Shown one piece after another: positions 6,234 to 6,826 of a stretch of 6,826 nucleotides of DNA. Source of the DNA: Prolixibacteraceae bacterium. Its GTDB lineage: Bacteria; Bacteroidota; Bacteroidia; Bacteroidales; Prolixibacteraceae. The notes under the pieces were generated by a model. The model was given only the letters and a program-made list of their open reading frames with translations, had not been told where the DNA came from and made no database searches. The position numbers and the translations under genes are program-made. The stretch is from the NCBI GenBank assembly GCA_016931875.1, contig JAFGDX010000464.1:1-6826 (forward strand), read 5' to 3'. Each line of letters starts with the position of its first letter. Within the stretch, counting starts at the first letter, position 1.

Positions 6234-6335
6234 ATGAAATATAAGGCATCTGTGATTAGCTTTGGAACAGGATTGTTCGCTCTGGTAGTATTTTGCTCCA
6301 TCATATTTAACACAAAATGGTTATGTGGAGAATAA
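6234..6335 (+). CDS. Possible small single-helix membrane peptide, 33 residues
   Basis: The ATG at 6234 opens a 33-codon frame ending in TAA. The peptide begins MKYK, then has a continuous hydrophobic stretch from about residue 7 to 25 (VISFGTGLFALVVFCSIIF) and ends NTKWLCGE, with Cys residues at 21 and 31. This is a plausible single-pass membrane peptide or a signal-peptide remnant. AAGGA at 6221-6225 lies 8 bases before the ATG, a well-placed Shine-Dalgarno sequence that is unusual beside the leaderless-looking neighbours. A GTG at 6228 is an alternative in-frame start. It begins 14 bp after the DUF1349 stop and ends 60 bp before the LacI-family start, so it could be co-transcribed. I recognise no family; a chance ORF is possible. 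Confidence 0.35.
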   Translation: MKYKASVISFGTGLFALVVFCSIIFNTKWLCGE

Positions 6336-6395
6336 TGATATTTATGTATAAAGCCTTATTTTTGAATCTCTGGTCGTTAAATAGGTAACAGCAAT

Positions 6396-6826
6396 ATGAA
6401 AAAAACTTCATTAAACGATATTGCCCAAAAGCTTGGTGTTTCTAAAACACTGGTTTCTCTTGTTCTGAATGGAAAAGCAAGGGAACACCGCATCAGCGAG
6501 GAAGTTCAGAAGAAAGTACTGAAACTGGCAAAAGAACTGAACTACCGACCCAACCAGATAGCACAGGGCTTGCGGACCGGAAAAACCAATACCTTAGGTT
6601 TAATTATTGCCGATATTGCCAATCCGTTTTTTGGAAAACTGGGACGCGAAATTGAAAAAGAGGCCTCGCTGCATGGCTACAGGGTTATGTTTTGCAGTTC
6701 AGATGAAAAAGCTGAAAATTCAAAAAAACAAATCGAAGTCCTGCAACAGGGGCAGGTTGACGGATTTATCATCTCTCCGCCTGAAGAAAGCGAAGAGCAG
6801 ATTCGTTCCCTTTTGAAAAGCAAAAC
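6396..6826 (+). CDS. LacI-family transcriptional regulator, N-terminal part (runs off the right edge)
   Basis: The frame is open from the ATG at 6396 to the window end (143 codons; a full member is about 340). Residues 5-25 form the LacI helix-turn-helix (SLNDIAQKLGVSKTLVSLVL), followed by the NGK turn and the hinge region ELNYRPNQIAQGLRTGKTNT (47-66), which inserts into the operator minor groove. The periplasmic-binding-protein-like sensor domain then begins with LGLIIADIANPFFGKLGREI (67-86), typical of sugar-responsive members, and continues through VDGFIISPP (121-129). It should bind a palindromic operator and release it, or bind more tightly, on sensing a sugar or sugar phosphate. Its targets are probably local or further right; in this window the palindromes at 725-741 and 5624-5637 are the only obvious candidates. 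The start is supported because HTH residue spacing from Met is standard. Confidence 0.93.
   Translation, partial: MKKTSLNDIAQKLGVSKTLVSLVLNGKAREHRISEEVQKKVLKLAKELNYRPNQIAQGLRTGKTNTLGLIIADIANPFFGKLGREIEKEASLHGYRVMFCSSDEKAENSKKQIEVLQQGQVDGFIISPPEESEEQIRSLLKSK

Noticed and set aside
6348..6364. ATAA-AGCC-TTAT followed by a T-run before the LacI-family gene, considered as a terminator
   Set aside because: The stem is four A/T pairs only, too weak to terminate, and it would act on at most a possible small ORF.

Overview
The window reads as a carbohydrate-use locus from a Bacteroidota bacterium, probably a Marinilabiliales or Prolixibacteraceae-like lineage. That assignment is inference. It rests on moderate GC, mostly absent Shine-Dalgarno sequences, secreted proteins with short Lys-starting signal peptides ending in A|Q, and this combination of gene families. 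There is no SusC/SusD pair, rRNA, tRNA, CRISPR array or mobile element in the window.

Left part (1-4354), all on the minus strand. The transcription order is a dihydrodipicolinate synthase/N-acetylneuraminate lyase family aldolase (4354-3407), a 13-helix sodium:solute symporter (3405-1891), then a secreted sialidase-like BNR/Asp-box beta-propeller (1889-804). Both junctions have the form stop-T-ATG, a single-base gap, so the three genes look like one tightly coupled operon. A hairpin with a T-run just past the third gene (about 765-790) looks like its terminator. After it comes the 5' part of a secreted FG-GAP/VCBS repeat protein (693 to beyond position 1), which is cut by the window edge.

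Middle (4355-5405). A 184-bp divergent intergenic region separates the operon from a plus-strand AraC-family regulator (4539-5390, GTG start). The region holds a plausible Bacteroidota-type promoter for the regulator and a small inverted repeat that could be an operator. A possible terminator overlaps the end of the regulator gene.

Right part (5391-6826), plus strand. It holds 245 bp without a convincing gene, a cytoplasmic DUF1349 (concanavalin A-like) protein (5636-6220), a possible 33-residue single-helix membrane peptide (6234-6335), and the first 143 codons of a LacI-family repressor (6396 to beyond the edge).

Suggested working model (inference): the BNR protein acts on a glycan outside the cytoplasm, the symporter imports the released sugar (probably an acid sugar such as a sialic acid or another 2-keto acid sugar), and the aldolase cleaves it to pyruvate plus an aldehyde sugar. 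The divergent AraC protein would sense a pathway compound. The aldolase is not a good DapA (lysine biosynthesis) candidate because the carboxylate-binding Arg of DapA is replaced by Cys. The BNR protein lacks the FRIP motif of classical GH33 sialidases, so the real substrate is open. The rest of a sialic acid pathway (epimerase, kinase, deacetylase, deaminase) is not in view.
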